64,000 bases of DNA, from NCBI GenBank assembly GCA_001566295.1, contig KQ964249.1:1736001-1800000 (forward strand), in the 5' to 3' direction. The DNA is from Microdochium bolleyi (lineage: Eukaryota > Ascomycota > Sordariomycetes > Xylariales > Microdochiaceae). Every line of letters begins with the position of its first letter. Position 1 is the first letter of the stretch. A program made the position numbers and the translations under genes. Positions 22,226 to 32,603 of the stretch are shown in pieces. A model generated the notes under the pieces. That model was not told where the DNA came from. It saw only the letters and a list, made by a program, of their open reading frames with translations, and made no database searches.

Positions 22226-25102
22226 CTTGATACTGTGTACTCAGAGCGGTCTGAGTCGTACCGCCACGAGTTGTTGGTATTCGGCTTGGGGGGAAGCTCG
22301 TTGGAGAGAAGAGAGTCCGTTAGGGGGGTGGCCAGGAGCTGGCGAGGCGCAAAGGCTTAATACCTCTGTATTGTGATTTCCTTCGCGGGCCCGGGTCCTG
22401 ATTCCTGGCGAGCTGGAATGGGAGCCACCATCGGACAGGGATGGCAGCGGGTGTGGACGCGCTGTGCCGGCAGAGGACGAGGGTGTGGGTGGATTGATGT
22501 GACGAGGGTGGTGCTGTCGGTGCAGCAATAGTGTCTCTGGCAGATTGGGAGGCGTGCCCGGGCAGACGCGATGATGTCAAATTATTGCTTGGGGCATGGG
22601 TTGGCCCCCCGTGGTGCGACGCAAGCACAGCGAGTGACACACCCCTGGCCAACGTTAATTCGATCAGCGATGGCTGGTGGCTTGAATTGGGTTGGGAGGG
22701 AGGGAGGGGCCAGAGACAAAGGGCACGCATGCAGACAGGCAGGCCCCAGGTCGCATATTGCTGGGAGCACCCTCAAAGCCCCATACGCTTAGCCTGAGTA
22801 CGCGTAGACACAAGGTCTAGAACTAGAGACTCTGCGCTCTCCCCGACGGCGGCCTCGAAATGCTCCCTCCCACAAGCGCTTCCTTGTCATGCAGCTCAAC
22901 GCCATGCCACAGCCCTCGGTCACGACGGCATCGAGTCGCGCGACATGTCCGCATGGCTGGTCGAGATGCAATCGGTTGTGCGGCCTCGTTGTGATGAGAT
23001 TCAGGTGGAGGGACTGCTCAACGAACCAATAAACCCATGTGAGGATCGCAGACAAGCCTGACAGGGAATGTTTGCAGCATCCTTCACTGCGACCGCCAGA
23101 TGCTGGACGGTGGTCGCGTGCATCGTGGGGGGTGTACGCAGAACAGCATCGAAACAACGTCCTTTCTGCGGCAGTACAGTAGGTACTCCTCACTCTCCGG
23201 CTCGGGGCACCCGTCTGCACCACTTTCTCAGCTTGTCATTCCGTGTGTGCAGCCTGGTGCGTCTTCTGAGACGCTCAGATGCCGCGCAACGAACGACCCG
23301 CCCAGTTCACGGTGGGCTTCAGCCACAGCATGAGCTTGTCAAGGCTACGCTTACGCTAGCGTAGTTCGCCAGCCCACGTCAACCTGCCCAAGGGTGGGTA
23401 TCATGAGATTAACTCCCATCCATGGCAGATGCTCACGCCCGGGCATAGCGAAGAAATTTTCCAGGAGAATTGCAATGTCACCTGGCTCACCTTGGTGCAG
23501 TGATGGAGGTGAAGTTCACGGCAGCTGTCGCGGCCGAGGCCCAGCGGCTCGGATCTGCGGCGTGGTTGTGGTGGTTCCCACGCCTGAAAACCCCCTCCAG
23601 CACAAGTGGGCTGGTACGATAAGAGGCTCCAAAGTCGCATCGACGTTCTCAAAAGTTCGTCACTGCCATGGTCGGAGCTGTCAAGCTCGTGACTGCCCTG
23701 TTTCTCAGGGTCAAGGTCGCGCGGTGTGACATCACAATGCACCTTGCCGAGCCTCCAAGGCTACATGTACCCTGTGAGTGGGGACCTCCTCGACGGAAGA
23801 TGATCGAGCACTGGCGACTTTTTTATCCTGGCAGAGACAACGGCGGCTCTGCCGATTGCCGAAACTTGAAAATGGATATACTGCCTTCCGAAGAAGCACC
23901 CAGCAATGTACACTTGATTATTTGGTCGCTGAGGCGGGAAAATCCAGGGGCCACATGAAGCACGGTGACATGTGCTGCACTGCAGACCTCAGGCCCGCGC
24001 GGAAGACTCCGACATCATAGCAAGCCAAAGCTCCTACGCTAGCGTTCTGGGCAGTCTTCATAGACTTCATTTGGGCTGCCATGTCTTGCCCGGCACCCTC
24101 CTCACACGTCTTCGTTGCATCATCGAACAGTTCGCGCCAGACTACATCGAGTCGCCGACCTTGGTTGACGACGATCAACGATCGAGTCTCTGTTGGCTTG
24201 TCGCGCATCCCCAGGAAATTCTCGATACTAACTAGCCATTTCCATGGTTTGATGCTTTCACACCTAGATGGTGCTCCAAATTCCCGGACTCGTTGTTCGA
24301 TTGATCTTCCAAAGATCGAGCGATCATAGAGCGAACCACAGCTCAGCTCCGGCAGGGTCTCACCAGGATCATGGCTGCCTCTTCGACCAGGGATTAACGA
24401 TGTGGCTCCATCTATCACATCTGCCACCGCGCGATGTGTTCTAGATCCTAGGTGCGTGCGTGTAGCTAAAAGTCTCAAGCGACACCTCCAGCCGGCTGCC
24501 TCAATGCGACCCGACTCACAACCAGCTCTGTACAGAGACGAAGGCCCTCAGAACCTCACGCCGGCAGCAGATCTTGTGGAGGCTGTGCCCGTCCGATACA
24601 ACACGGGAATGCCAGCCACAGGGCACCCGTCCGTGGACTGTTCCGAACAATGGGCGGTAAACTCGTCAAGTGAGGACGCCGTGGACCGTTCTAGACCGCC
24701 AGAAGGGGGTGATGCGGACCACATGAACCCTGGCAAGTCTTGTTCCGAGCTAAATATGTGACGCGCCCGGTCTGCGCGGCTGCGCAACCCACCACGATCG
24801 CGCATCCTCCAATCTGGCAGCACACAAACCGCGACTATCCTGGATGCATCCTCCGATCTGCTCGCAGGGATCACAGAGCAACATTCCAGGGATCTGTGGT
24901 GACCGCGAAACTAGTCTGTAACCTTCGGAGGTCATCTTGCTATATGCAAAGCCACGTGCGGCCGCATCGCGGAGGAGCGATCTTTGCTCCGATCACAAGC
25001 CAAAATGGGATCTACGAGCCACAAGGAGGCCGCCGACAACAGCTCGTGCATTCTGTCAAGAGGCGTGACGGCGCTCAAGGTGACTGAAGAATCAACAGGA
25101 CA

Positions 25103-25444
25103 TCACAGCACGCATCTGGATCTTTCGCGATCTGCTGATGGTGGGAAGAGCAGTGTTGGTGAATTAGCCTCTCGGATCCCCGCCACGTCGTGCATGGACT
25201 GGACCGGGAAAGGTGCATGGCGATCCAACACGGACAAGAGGCTATCGAAGATGCATGCCCACATCCGGTCCAGATAGTGCCAGATCAAGCCGTGCGATCT
25301 GCAATTGGGGCAGCCGGATGCGCTGCTCCTCTCAAAGCAGCACATTCGCACCGGGGGCACCCTCGGCACCATCACGGTTGGCAAGATTGGGAGAATTATG
25401 TGCCGCTCTGGCTTGGCGATACCCAGCTCGTCGAAAATACTCAT
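25103..25444 (-). CDS. Candidate small protein with cysteine pairs, 113 aa, unrecognised
   Basis: The ATG at 25444 opens a 113-codon frame starting MSIFDELGIAKPERH. Residues 34-50 contain a CC pair and a CPNC motif separated by nine residues, suggestive of a metal-binding knuckle, followed by a hydrophobic helix with Trp and Tyr (LIWHYLDRMWACIFDSLL). Third positions are fairly GC-rich, which is mild support. No family recognised. It may be one exon of a larger minus-strand gene that includes the frame at 25720-25968. Confidence 0.3.
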   Translation of the reverse strand: MSIFDELGIAKPERHIILPILPTVMVPRVPPVRMCCFERSSASGCPNCRSHGLIWHYLDRMWACIFDSLLSVLDRHAPFPVQSMHDVAGIREANSPTLLFPPSADRERSRCVL

Positions 25445-25719
25445 GCTCGGGAAAGGAGAGGAATTGCTGGCCAAACCCGAAATGTCAGAAAGCCATGGAG
25501 CTGACGTGATTCATTGTGAATGGAGTCCTGAACCACGAACGAACGAACGAATGGACCAACAACCACCAGGGCACCCCACGCTCCGAGCATGATGACGATA
25601 TAAGAATGATCTTCTCTGCACCATCATGACCGATCTGCCATGTGCAGATAGTCTACTCCGTAATAGTGCAGACTTGACAGCTTGGCATTGACGAGGTGGT
25701 ACATGCCTCGTAGCTGTGA

Positions 25720-25968
25720 TCAAATGAAAGACTTGGCATTGGGAGTCGATCTGTTATCAGAGGTGAGTCCTTTCTTCGGACTGCAATCAGCCGCGCAGGT
25801 CTTGCTGTTGTCGCTCACCAGCTTCTGTAAGCGCCTGGGTCGCGGAACTTGCTCCGGTCGAGTACATTGCATGGAGCAGTTGATGCGCAACTTCGCGCCG
25901 AGGCAGTTTCTACAGAGGAAGTGAACATACACAGAGACGGTTCCGCAGCGCTCTCGTCCGGCTGCCAT
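25720..25968 (-). CDS. Candidate small cysteine-rich protein or exon, 82 aa
   Basis: The frame from ATG 25968 begins MAAGRERCGTVSVYVHFLC and has a C-x2-C pair (LCRNC) followed ten residues later by C-x3-C (CSMQC), a possible zinc knuckle. A good donor, GTGAGC, follows LQKL near residue 50, so only the first part may be coding. I cannot name a family or locate the partner exon with confidence. Confidence 0.27.
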   Translation of the reverse strand: MAAGRERCGTVSVYVHFLCRNCLGAKLRINCSMQCTRPEQVPRPRRLQKLVSDNSKTCAADCSPKKGLTSDNRSTPNAKSFI

Positions 25969-27125
25969 GATCGCAAACATGGCAGATAACCTGCAGACTA
26001 CGGAGTACCCCAGGGCAAGCTACGGGGTACCGTACAGACTCGTCCGATGTGGTGGTTGGGCAGGCACACGCTGAGACCGATGTCACCCACCAGTCACTGT
26101 TTGTGCTTGGCTACACAGTTTGAGGAGGTTGGACATGGCTGCCCGCGCTGCAACGATTGTGTAACATTAACCGTCCTGACGCGAGGCCGAGCCACCGCCG
26201 AAGCTCTGCATACAGCTTACGTTCTGCGTACGCGAACTTTTGCGACAGGGACGGCTTCCAAGGCCATATCCGCGAAGCCTCGAGGTCAGTGAACTCTAAC
26301 TCTGATGAGACGGGCCGTCCCTGGATTGTGGTTGGCCAGGACTGCGGCGGGGAGGGATCCTGGCAGCATCTGGGTCGTGGAAACATGCGATGCGCGGGCG
26401 TTGCTCCGCCAACGTAGCTCCGCGATAAACAGGTGGGGGTCAACATCGAAGCTGCAGGCGAGGTCTCGCCAGCCTCATGGGCCGCCGCGCCCGCTGTAGA
26501 ATCTGCGGTCACAGAGCAAGCAAGCGCTGTGCCTCGCCGTGCTAACTACGCTTACGCTATACCTGCCAGCCGCCAGAAGTCGGCAGGCTGCGTCTTCCGC
26601 TGCAGAACTGCGCCAACCTCGCGAGCTGTGCTTCTCGGCCCACGGAGCTGTTACCATCCCCCAACACCATCAACAGCCGACAACCACGACAACAGGACGG
26701 CATTTAGCAACAGCCAACGTCAATCGAACTCCTCACAGGTCATGATCCACACGAAACAGTCGCAAAACCTGAATTAAGTAGGCAGCACCAAGCTGGGGGC
26801 CCGCAGACACCGATACCCTAGCTCAACAAACCCCTGCCCGTCAACCTGATTTCCCCGTCCCGTCCGGACAAGCCAACCATCACAGGCCTCATATCTGGCC
26901 GTGCTCCCGTCGGCCCCTGCCAGCTCCCACCTGCACCCTGAGAAACTTCACCTCCAAGCTGCCGCGATCCGAGCACGACATCTCCTGCCCGCGCGAACGA
27001 CTCGAAACAACGAACATGTCGGTGCGCTAGTCAACAAACCTCACCCGTCGACAGTGTGTTCAGTGTGTTATACAATAAGGGAGAAGTGGCTCGGCCCTTG
27101 CGCCCGTCAGAGCTCAACTCTCCCA

Positions 27126-30100
27126 ATGTTCCGACCATGTCTCGCCCTCGCCCTCGCGGCAGGCTGCGTGGCGATAGCTCAAGCGCAGACGCTACCATAC
27201 GTTCCCACCTCGATCTTCCTCCCGGACGCCAACATAGTGCCACTTCAGCAGAACGTCTCGGCCAACCTCGCGTACGTCTTCTCGCCCAATGGCAGCGCCA
27301 TCGAACTTCTCACTCTCGACGTCTCGGGCTACATCGATGCCACGTCCGTCTCTCTCGACCCCGTCTCCGCGAAATTGCCCTTCCTCGGTGGCTCGAACAC
27401 AGCGTTTGCGCCGTCGCTCTCCGACAACGGCTCCTTGATCGTCTATGCAGGCGACTGCTCTTCGTCGGACAAGACTAGTGTGTGGACGCTCAACCCAGCG
27501 AAGGGCAAGGAAGAAGCAACATGGACCCAGGTCACGACCACGACGTCTTCGCGCAACGATGCGAAGAAGATGGGACCTGGGTTTTTGGGGAGCAGCTTCA
27601 GCTTCTCTACGACCCTCGAACCCGTCATGTCCAAGGCTAGTGTATATGTGTACGGCGGCATGTGCCCGAACGCTTCCTCCAACGCCACTTCAGCACAGTC
27701 GAAGGCTTCGTACTCGAACAAAATGGTCCGACTCACGCCTTCCAAGTCAGACAGTGGAGGCTACGATGTAGCCCTCGTCGAAAATCAGGGACCCCCTGTG
27801 CCCGAGGCCGGATTCACCTTCACGGGCCTGTCTTCTTCCATCTCGAATCGCTCTGGCACGGTCACGCAGCAGGTCAACTACGTCCTGCTGGGGGGCCACA
27901 CGCAGACCGCCTTCATCAACATGAGCACCGTGGCGATCTGGAGTCTGCCCGAGGAGAGTTGGACATTCCTGACCAACGTCGGCATGGCCGGCTCGGGAAC
28001 GCACAACACCGAGCTTCGCACCGCCGCAACCAGTGTGGACAGTCGCTCAGGACACACTGCTATCCTCAACGCGGCCGGTACTGCTCTGATTGTGCTCGGT
28101 GGCTGGGTAGGCGATACCAGCCAGGCAGCCTCGCCGCAGCTTGCGGTGCTCGAGATTGGAGCGGGATACGGAGGGCCAAGTGACTGGCAATGGTCTGTTC
28201 CCGACTCCCAGCCTGACCATGCCGGCATTTATGGTCACGGCGCCGCACTGCTTCCAGGCAATGTCATGATGGTGTATGGTGGCCAGAAAATCCCAGCACC
28301 GTCGGGAAGCAAGCACAAACGACAGAATTCTGGTGGCACCGGTATGCCGTCATTCCTGAACCTCACTTCAATGCAGTGGTCGAAGACATACACGAACCCT
28401 TCCTACTCGGCAGGTGGAAACGGACAGTCCGGCACCGCCCCAGCTCAGAACCAGGAAGAGTCAAAGAAGAAACTTGGTCTGGGGCTCGGTCTCGGACTTG
28501 GCCTGGCCGCAATCATCGCCGCATTGCTCATCTACTTCTGGTACCGCCGGCGTCTACAACATCGCCGCACGATCCGGAACTCTGCTCTGCAGGCTCTGGC
28601 ACAGGATCAGACCCGCTACGTGCACGACATCGACGGCGATATGGTTGAGCGTCCCGGTGGATTCTCCTGGTACATGAGTGGCGGCACCGGCGCCGGACTT
28701 CAGACGGAGAAACGCTCCCTGGGCTACGAAAGCCTGCGTGGAGCTCGCGCAAGTATGGACGCTGGCAGAGAGCCGTGGTGGGAAGAGAGCGCTCCACAAC
28801 ACGTTCGAAGAAAGCCAGTCGCAGACCCAGGCCGTGGACAATATCAGCACGCCCCGACGAATAGTTTCGACCAACCCCAGCCCGTCCATGGTAACAGGGG
28901 CATACATCCTATCATCGAGGCGGACGAAGATGGTTCCATGCACGATGCCGACATCGCGAACGAGAGGATGGGTCTCACACATGATACAAGAGATAACGAC
29001 TACTCGGACCCTTTTGCTACGCCGACCCGCGAGCAGCAGGGGTTCTCACTACCGCCGCCAACCCGGACGAACCGCACCCCGAGTCCCGAGCGAGTCAGCC
29101 CAGCCACGGATCCGGATGTGCAAGACTGGATGACGGACATCGATACAGCAGACGCGCTGCTGAGTGGGCGCATGGTCCCGAGAGCTGTCGTGGCTGGCCA
29201 CGGCCGCACCTCGCCAACACGACGAGCGACAGTCCGCTCAAACAGGTCCATAGGACAGTACTTTGGCGGCGATGACGACTCGCGGACAGGCAGCAACCTA
29301 TCCGAGTCAAATCGCAGCAATATTTCCGGCGCGTCAGGGTCTATCCGTCTCAGGCCATCGCCGGGTTTCGGGGTCGCCACAACAGCCGCAGCGGCTGCTG
29401 TGATAGAGGGTCGCGTAGATACCGCAGGCAGTGGGTCTTCGATCTCGACCCCCAGCTATAATACGGCTCGGACCAGCTTCCACGCGCTACAAACTGAGGG
29501 TCCGTCTTTGCTACTAGGCGGCACCAGGGATCCTGACTACGATGACACGCCTGGGAGCCCGAGCAAGTCCAAGCCGCGTCGTGGCTGGCTCGGCAGCCTG
29601 CGGAGGGTCTTTAGCGGAAGTGCCACAGTTCCCAGTCCCCCGGGAAGCGACCGCAACAACAGCCCAACACGGGACATGTATGCCGAAACAAGTGATTTCG
29701 AAGCTCGACGCGGTGGGCTCGGTGAGATGGCGGCGGGTGCCCTTTTACGAAGGAAAGGAGGTCGTGGAGCGTGGGCTGAGAGCAGCGACAGCGCCCACCA
29801 GCGCTCGTCCAGTCTTGGTGGCATGGACTACCAACTGGCAAGGGGACAGGATGACGACGATGATTGGGACATTGAGAAGGAAGTGGAGAAGCGACTTGTG
29901 CAAGTCATGTTCACGGTGCCTAGGGAGCGCCTGAGAGTGGTCAATGCCGAGCCGGATTTCGATGGGGAGAGTGCAATCTTTGCGGATGCCACTGGCGAGC
30001 GGACAAGCAGCGATAGTGCTAGAGCATCTGCTAGCGGGAAGGATACCCAGGTCAGGCCGGTGACACCCACGCTACACCATCCTCCAACACCGCCACGGAC

Positions 30101-30713
30101 AACCTCGCCATATGAAAAGGGGCTGCCGGCGATACCCGGCCGCATCGTGACCCCTGATCAGGAGGACGCGGAGCAGCGCACGTTCAGTTTCCAGGGAGGC
30201 GTGGCCGATGTGGTTACGCCCCGCCGCGTCGAGTATGACAGCATAGACCGCCCCGGCGATTCTGACTCTCGGCATGCTGCAGGGGAGATGAAGAAGGAGC
30301 ACCGACGCTTCAGCTTCCAGCCATCAGAAGTGCTCAGCGTCCCGCACGAAGCTCAGGAAAGACTGGCCGCTGTAGCAAGCCAGGAGAAGGGCAAGGATAG
30401 AGAGGCCATCACTCAGGACGGAGAAAGGGCGACGGAGGGCGAGCGTCTCCATGCGCTCGAGCGCGAGATCAGCCTGCTGGGCAAGGAGCTCGAGTCGCAC
30501 CAACGCAAGCAGCAGCACCACGACCAGCGGCCGACGTCGGCCGTGTCGGAGAACTACAGCGACGCGGATGTATTTTCGGCCGAGGCGGTGCAGATGGCAC
30601 GCCCGCCCGCGAGGACGCGAGTCCTTGAGATGGTGCAGAGCTTCGAGAGCCTGACGGCGCCCAGGGAGCCGAGGGAACCGAGCCCGACCCGGGCGGGCAC
30701 GCCCCCGCGGTGA
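27126..30713 (+). CDS. Kelch-like single-pass plasma-membrane protein, 1195 aa
   Basis: Intronless. Residues 1-21 form a signal peptide (MFRPCLALALAAGCVAIAQA). The ectodomain to about 445 has repeated beta-propeller blades with the YGG, LGG or VYGG turns of kelch/galactose-oxidase-like proteins (VYVYGGMCP, YVLLGGHTQ, LIVLGGWVG, MMVYGGQK) and several N-glycosylation sites. A membrane span at about 450-472 begins with five alternating Leu-Gly pairs and ends with the stop-transfer YRRRLQHRR. The cytoplasmic tail of about 720 residues is mostly disordered. It has a basic patch (GWLGSLRRVF), a conserved-looking block (DWDIEKEVEKRLVQVMFTVP) and a short coiled coil (LHALEREISLLGKELE) near the end. 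The layout suggests a cell-surface receptor or polarity protein; the ligand is unknown. A sequence open upstream to 26901 has no in-frame ATG. Confidence 0.85.
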   Translation: MFRPCLALALAAGCVAIAQAQTLPYVPTSIFLPDANIVPLQQNVSANLAYVFSPNGSAIELLTLDVSGYIDATSVSLDPVSAKLPFLGGSNTAFAPSLSDNGSLIVYAGDCSSSDKTSVWTLNPAKGKEEATWTQVTTTTSSRNDAKKMGPGFLGSSFSFSTTLEPVMSKASVYVYGGMCPNASSNATSAQSKASYSNKMVRLTPSKSDSGGYDVALVENQGPPVPEAGFTFTGLSSSISNRSGTVTQQVNYVLLGGHTQTAFINMSTVAIWSLPEESWTFLTNVGMAGSGTHNTELRTAATSVDSRSGHTAILNAAGTALIVLGGWVGDTSQAASPQLAVLEIGAGYGGPSDWQWSVPDSQPDHAGIYGHGAALLPGNVMMVYGGQKIPAPSGSKHKRQNSGGTGMPSFLNLTSMQWSKTYTNPSYSAGGNGQSGTAPAQNQEESKKKLGLGLGLGLGLAAIIAALLIYFWYRRRLQHRRTIRNSALQALAQDQTRYVHDIDGDMVERPGGFSWYMSGGTGAGLQTEKRSLGYESLRGARASMDAGREPWWEESAPQHVRRKPVADPGRGQYQHAPTNSFDQPQPVHGNRGIHPIIEADEDGSMHDADIANERMGLTHDTRDNDYSDPFATPTREQQGFSLPPPTRTNRTPSPERVSPATDPDVQDWMTDIDTADALLSGRMVPRAVVAGHGRTSPTRRATVRSNRSIGQYFGGDDDSRTGSNLSESNRSNISGASGSIRLRPSPGFGVATTAAAAAVIEGRVDTAGSGSSISTPSYNTARTSFHALQTEGPSLLLGGTRDPDYDDTPGSPSKSKPRRGWLGSLRRVFSGSATVPSPPGSDRNNSPTRDMYAETSDFEARRGGLGEMAAGALLRRKGGRGAWAESSDSAHQRSSSLGGMDYQLARGQDDDDDWDIEKEVEKRLVQVMFTVPRERLRVVNAEPDFDGESAIFADATGERTSSDSARASASGKDTQVRPVTPTLHHPPTPPRTTSPYEKGLPAIPGRIVTPDQEDAEQRTFSFQGGVADVVTPRRVEYDSIDRPGDSDSRHAAGEMKKEHRRFSFQPSEVLSVPHEAQERLAAVASQEKGKDREAITQDGERATEGERLHALEREISLLGKELESHQRKQQHHDQRPTSAVSENYSDADVFSAEAVQMARPPARTRVLEMVQSFESLTAPREPREPSPTRAGTPPR

Positions 30714-31596
30714 TCCGTATTGAGGGTTGTTGGTGTCAGTGTGGCTGTTGAGAGGTGCTTTTGTATTTCTGCTGATCTTTCGGACGCCTGGGGTTCTTGG
30801 GCACACAGGGATGGATGGTTTCCTGATTTTTTTGGATAAAGTTTGGGTGGTGTTATCTTCGTGGGAGGACTGGGATTGCGCGGGTGTATTTAAACTTACT
30901 GGCAACTGGTTGGCGTTTTGTTGTACATATGCATCGTTGCTATTCCTGCAGGGAATAGGGGAAACTGACGGTCGCTTCCATACCAGGGAGGAAACATTTC
31001 GGCGAAGGATATCCAGGGTCTTGTTTTGTAATTTGGGGGGGTTTTTAGGTCACTCGCTCGCTGATATCAGGATCTACACGATATCACAGATATATTGATA
31101 CTCGAAGATGTTGATTGCACCTACGTATATGTGAACGGTACTGAGGTGCTGATTTTGATGAAATTAAAACCGGTACACTATCGCGGTTGTTTCTCGTGCT
31201 TCCAGGTACTGCCAAATAACGAGAATTCTCCAATGTCGCTCGGGGGTTTCGATAGGTACGTGTAGCCCTCCAGTCATCACCTACTGTGTGCATAGCCAGG
31301 GAGAGGCGGCTTTATCTTTTTGCGTGAGGTGTCGTATTCACGATAATGTTTACTGGCAACTGCTTCTTTGTCTTTTTTCACGGCGCGTTCGAGAGCATGA
31401 GAGAAACGACCAGAATGGAAAGCGCGTTGTGTGTGTACAGCCCTGATACTCGCAAGTCATTGTGGACTGTTGACAAGATAAATATATACATGTATATTCG
31501 GTGGTGCTACACCGTAGCCACCTCGCCCCCTCTATCTCGCTTGGTCAGAACAGGGACAGACGAGCCTACGAGCTTCATACCGACGTAGTGACCGAA

Positions 31597-31995
31597 TCAA
31601 GGGTCGTGTCCGTACACGCTCATACTCACCGCTAGCAGTCGAGAGCGATTGGCCAGAACAAGTACATGGAATCGGGACCGGCGAGTTGCAAAAGGAAGTA
31701 AAAAGATAAGTTGGAGGTGGAACGTCGAGATATAAGTCGACAGATGAGCCAAAAGGACCAAGGCATATCGGAGCGATGCTGGGTTCTCACGGCTACCCAC
31801 CTGCCGGCCTTCCAAGCTCAAGTCACGCTCATTCAAGACCATAATCTCTCTCCGCGTGTATATCTCCCACATGGACCAGCGGTGTAGCAAGCATAGCTTC
31901 TCCTCCTGACTCGCGAACAAGCCAAGCACACTCGCAGCGAAGCCGCGCCGTTGTGCTAGCACTTCACCAATGTACAAATTGTGGAGGATAGCCAT
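31597..31995 (-). CDS. Candidate small protein, 132 aa, unrecognised
   Basis: The ATG at 31995 starts MAILHNLYIGEVLAQRRG. The first 65 residues look protein-like and helical, with paired Trp (HRWSMWEIYTRRE). A possible donor, GTGGGT, follows LEGRQ at residue 65; beyond it the composition changes to hydrophobic runs. It may be a genuine first exon or chance. No family recognised. Confidence 0.22.
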   Translation of the reverse strand: MAILHNLYIGEVLAQRRGFAASVLGLFASQEEKLCLLHRWSMWEIYTRREIMVLNERDLSLEGRQVGSRENPASLRYALVLLAHLSTYISTFHLQLIFLLPFATRRSRFHVLVLANRSRLLAVSMSVYGHDP

Positions 31996-32591
31996 CCCAG
32001 GAGAGAGAAATCTGCTCTGAATGCGTCATACGGCGCCATCGATCACGAATGCAGAAGGGGATGGCCCCGCAAGAACGAAAACCATGTCAATGCCAACTCA
32101 CACGAGTCACAGGCTTGCCTTGCGATCGTCGCCAAGGACTCTCTCGGTAGTTGGGTGCGGCCCTTTTCTGGACGCCGGTCACATACTTACTTGCCTCCCG
32201 GAGCGCCTTTATCGTCCGAAGCCAAGAACAAATAGGCTATGGGTCGAAGGGCTGCCCTGACAAGGGTTGTGTGTCCGTTCGGGAAAACCCACCTCGGTCG
32301 AAGGATTTAAAGCGACAAGAGCATATAGGAACCAGGGGTTGGTCGTGAGTTGTGCGCATATCTGTGAGAACAGCACGAATCTTGGAACGAACCCTGCCTG
32401 TTGCACTGTAAACCCGGCCATTAAAAGGCGGCGGGGGTCGGGATACAAGGGGCCCTTGTTCTTGACGTTGGCTCAACTCAAAAACGACGATTGCGACAAC
32501 TCGCTGGGCCTTGGCGGTGTCGGCAATCGCTGGCCAGGCTGGGCACAGTAGCCACGTGAAAGAGGTTGCGTTTTCGTCAGGGAGGCAAAAC

Positions 32592-32603
32592 TACCCTAGG
32601 GTA
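32592..32603. repeat. 12-bp palindrome TACCCTAGGGTA
   Basis: Perfect palindrome in non-coding DNA; the same core is extended to 14 bp at 55396-55409. Confidence 0.6.

Larger units (their letters stand above)
22226..27125. other. Gene-poor region of about 4.9 kb
   Basis: No gene with recognisable domains. It holds the CSC1 promoter at the left and the kelch-gene leader at the right. One minus-strand frame stays open about 186 codons (24478-23918) but has no ATG until codon 91. Two further small minus-strand candidates are listed separately (25103-25444 and 25720-25968). TACGGAGTA motifs occur at 25654-25662 (minus orientation) and 25999-26007. I see no transposase, reverse transcriptase, long terminal repeat or satellite. 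Confidence 0.5.

Noticed and set aside
22226..27125. Possible degenerate transposon in the gene-poor region
   Set aside because: I found no terminal repeats, polymerase or transposase motifs, nor the strong TA skew expected of heavy repeat-induced mutation.
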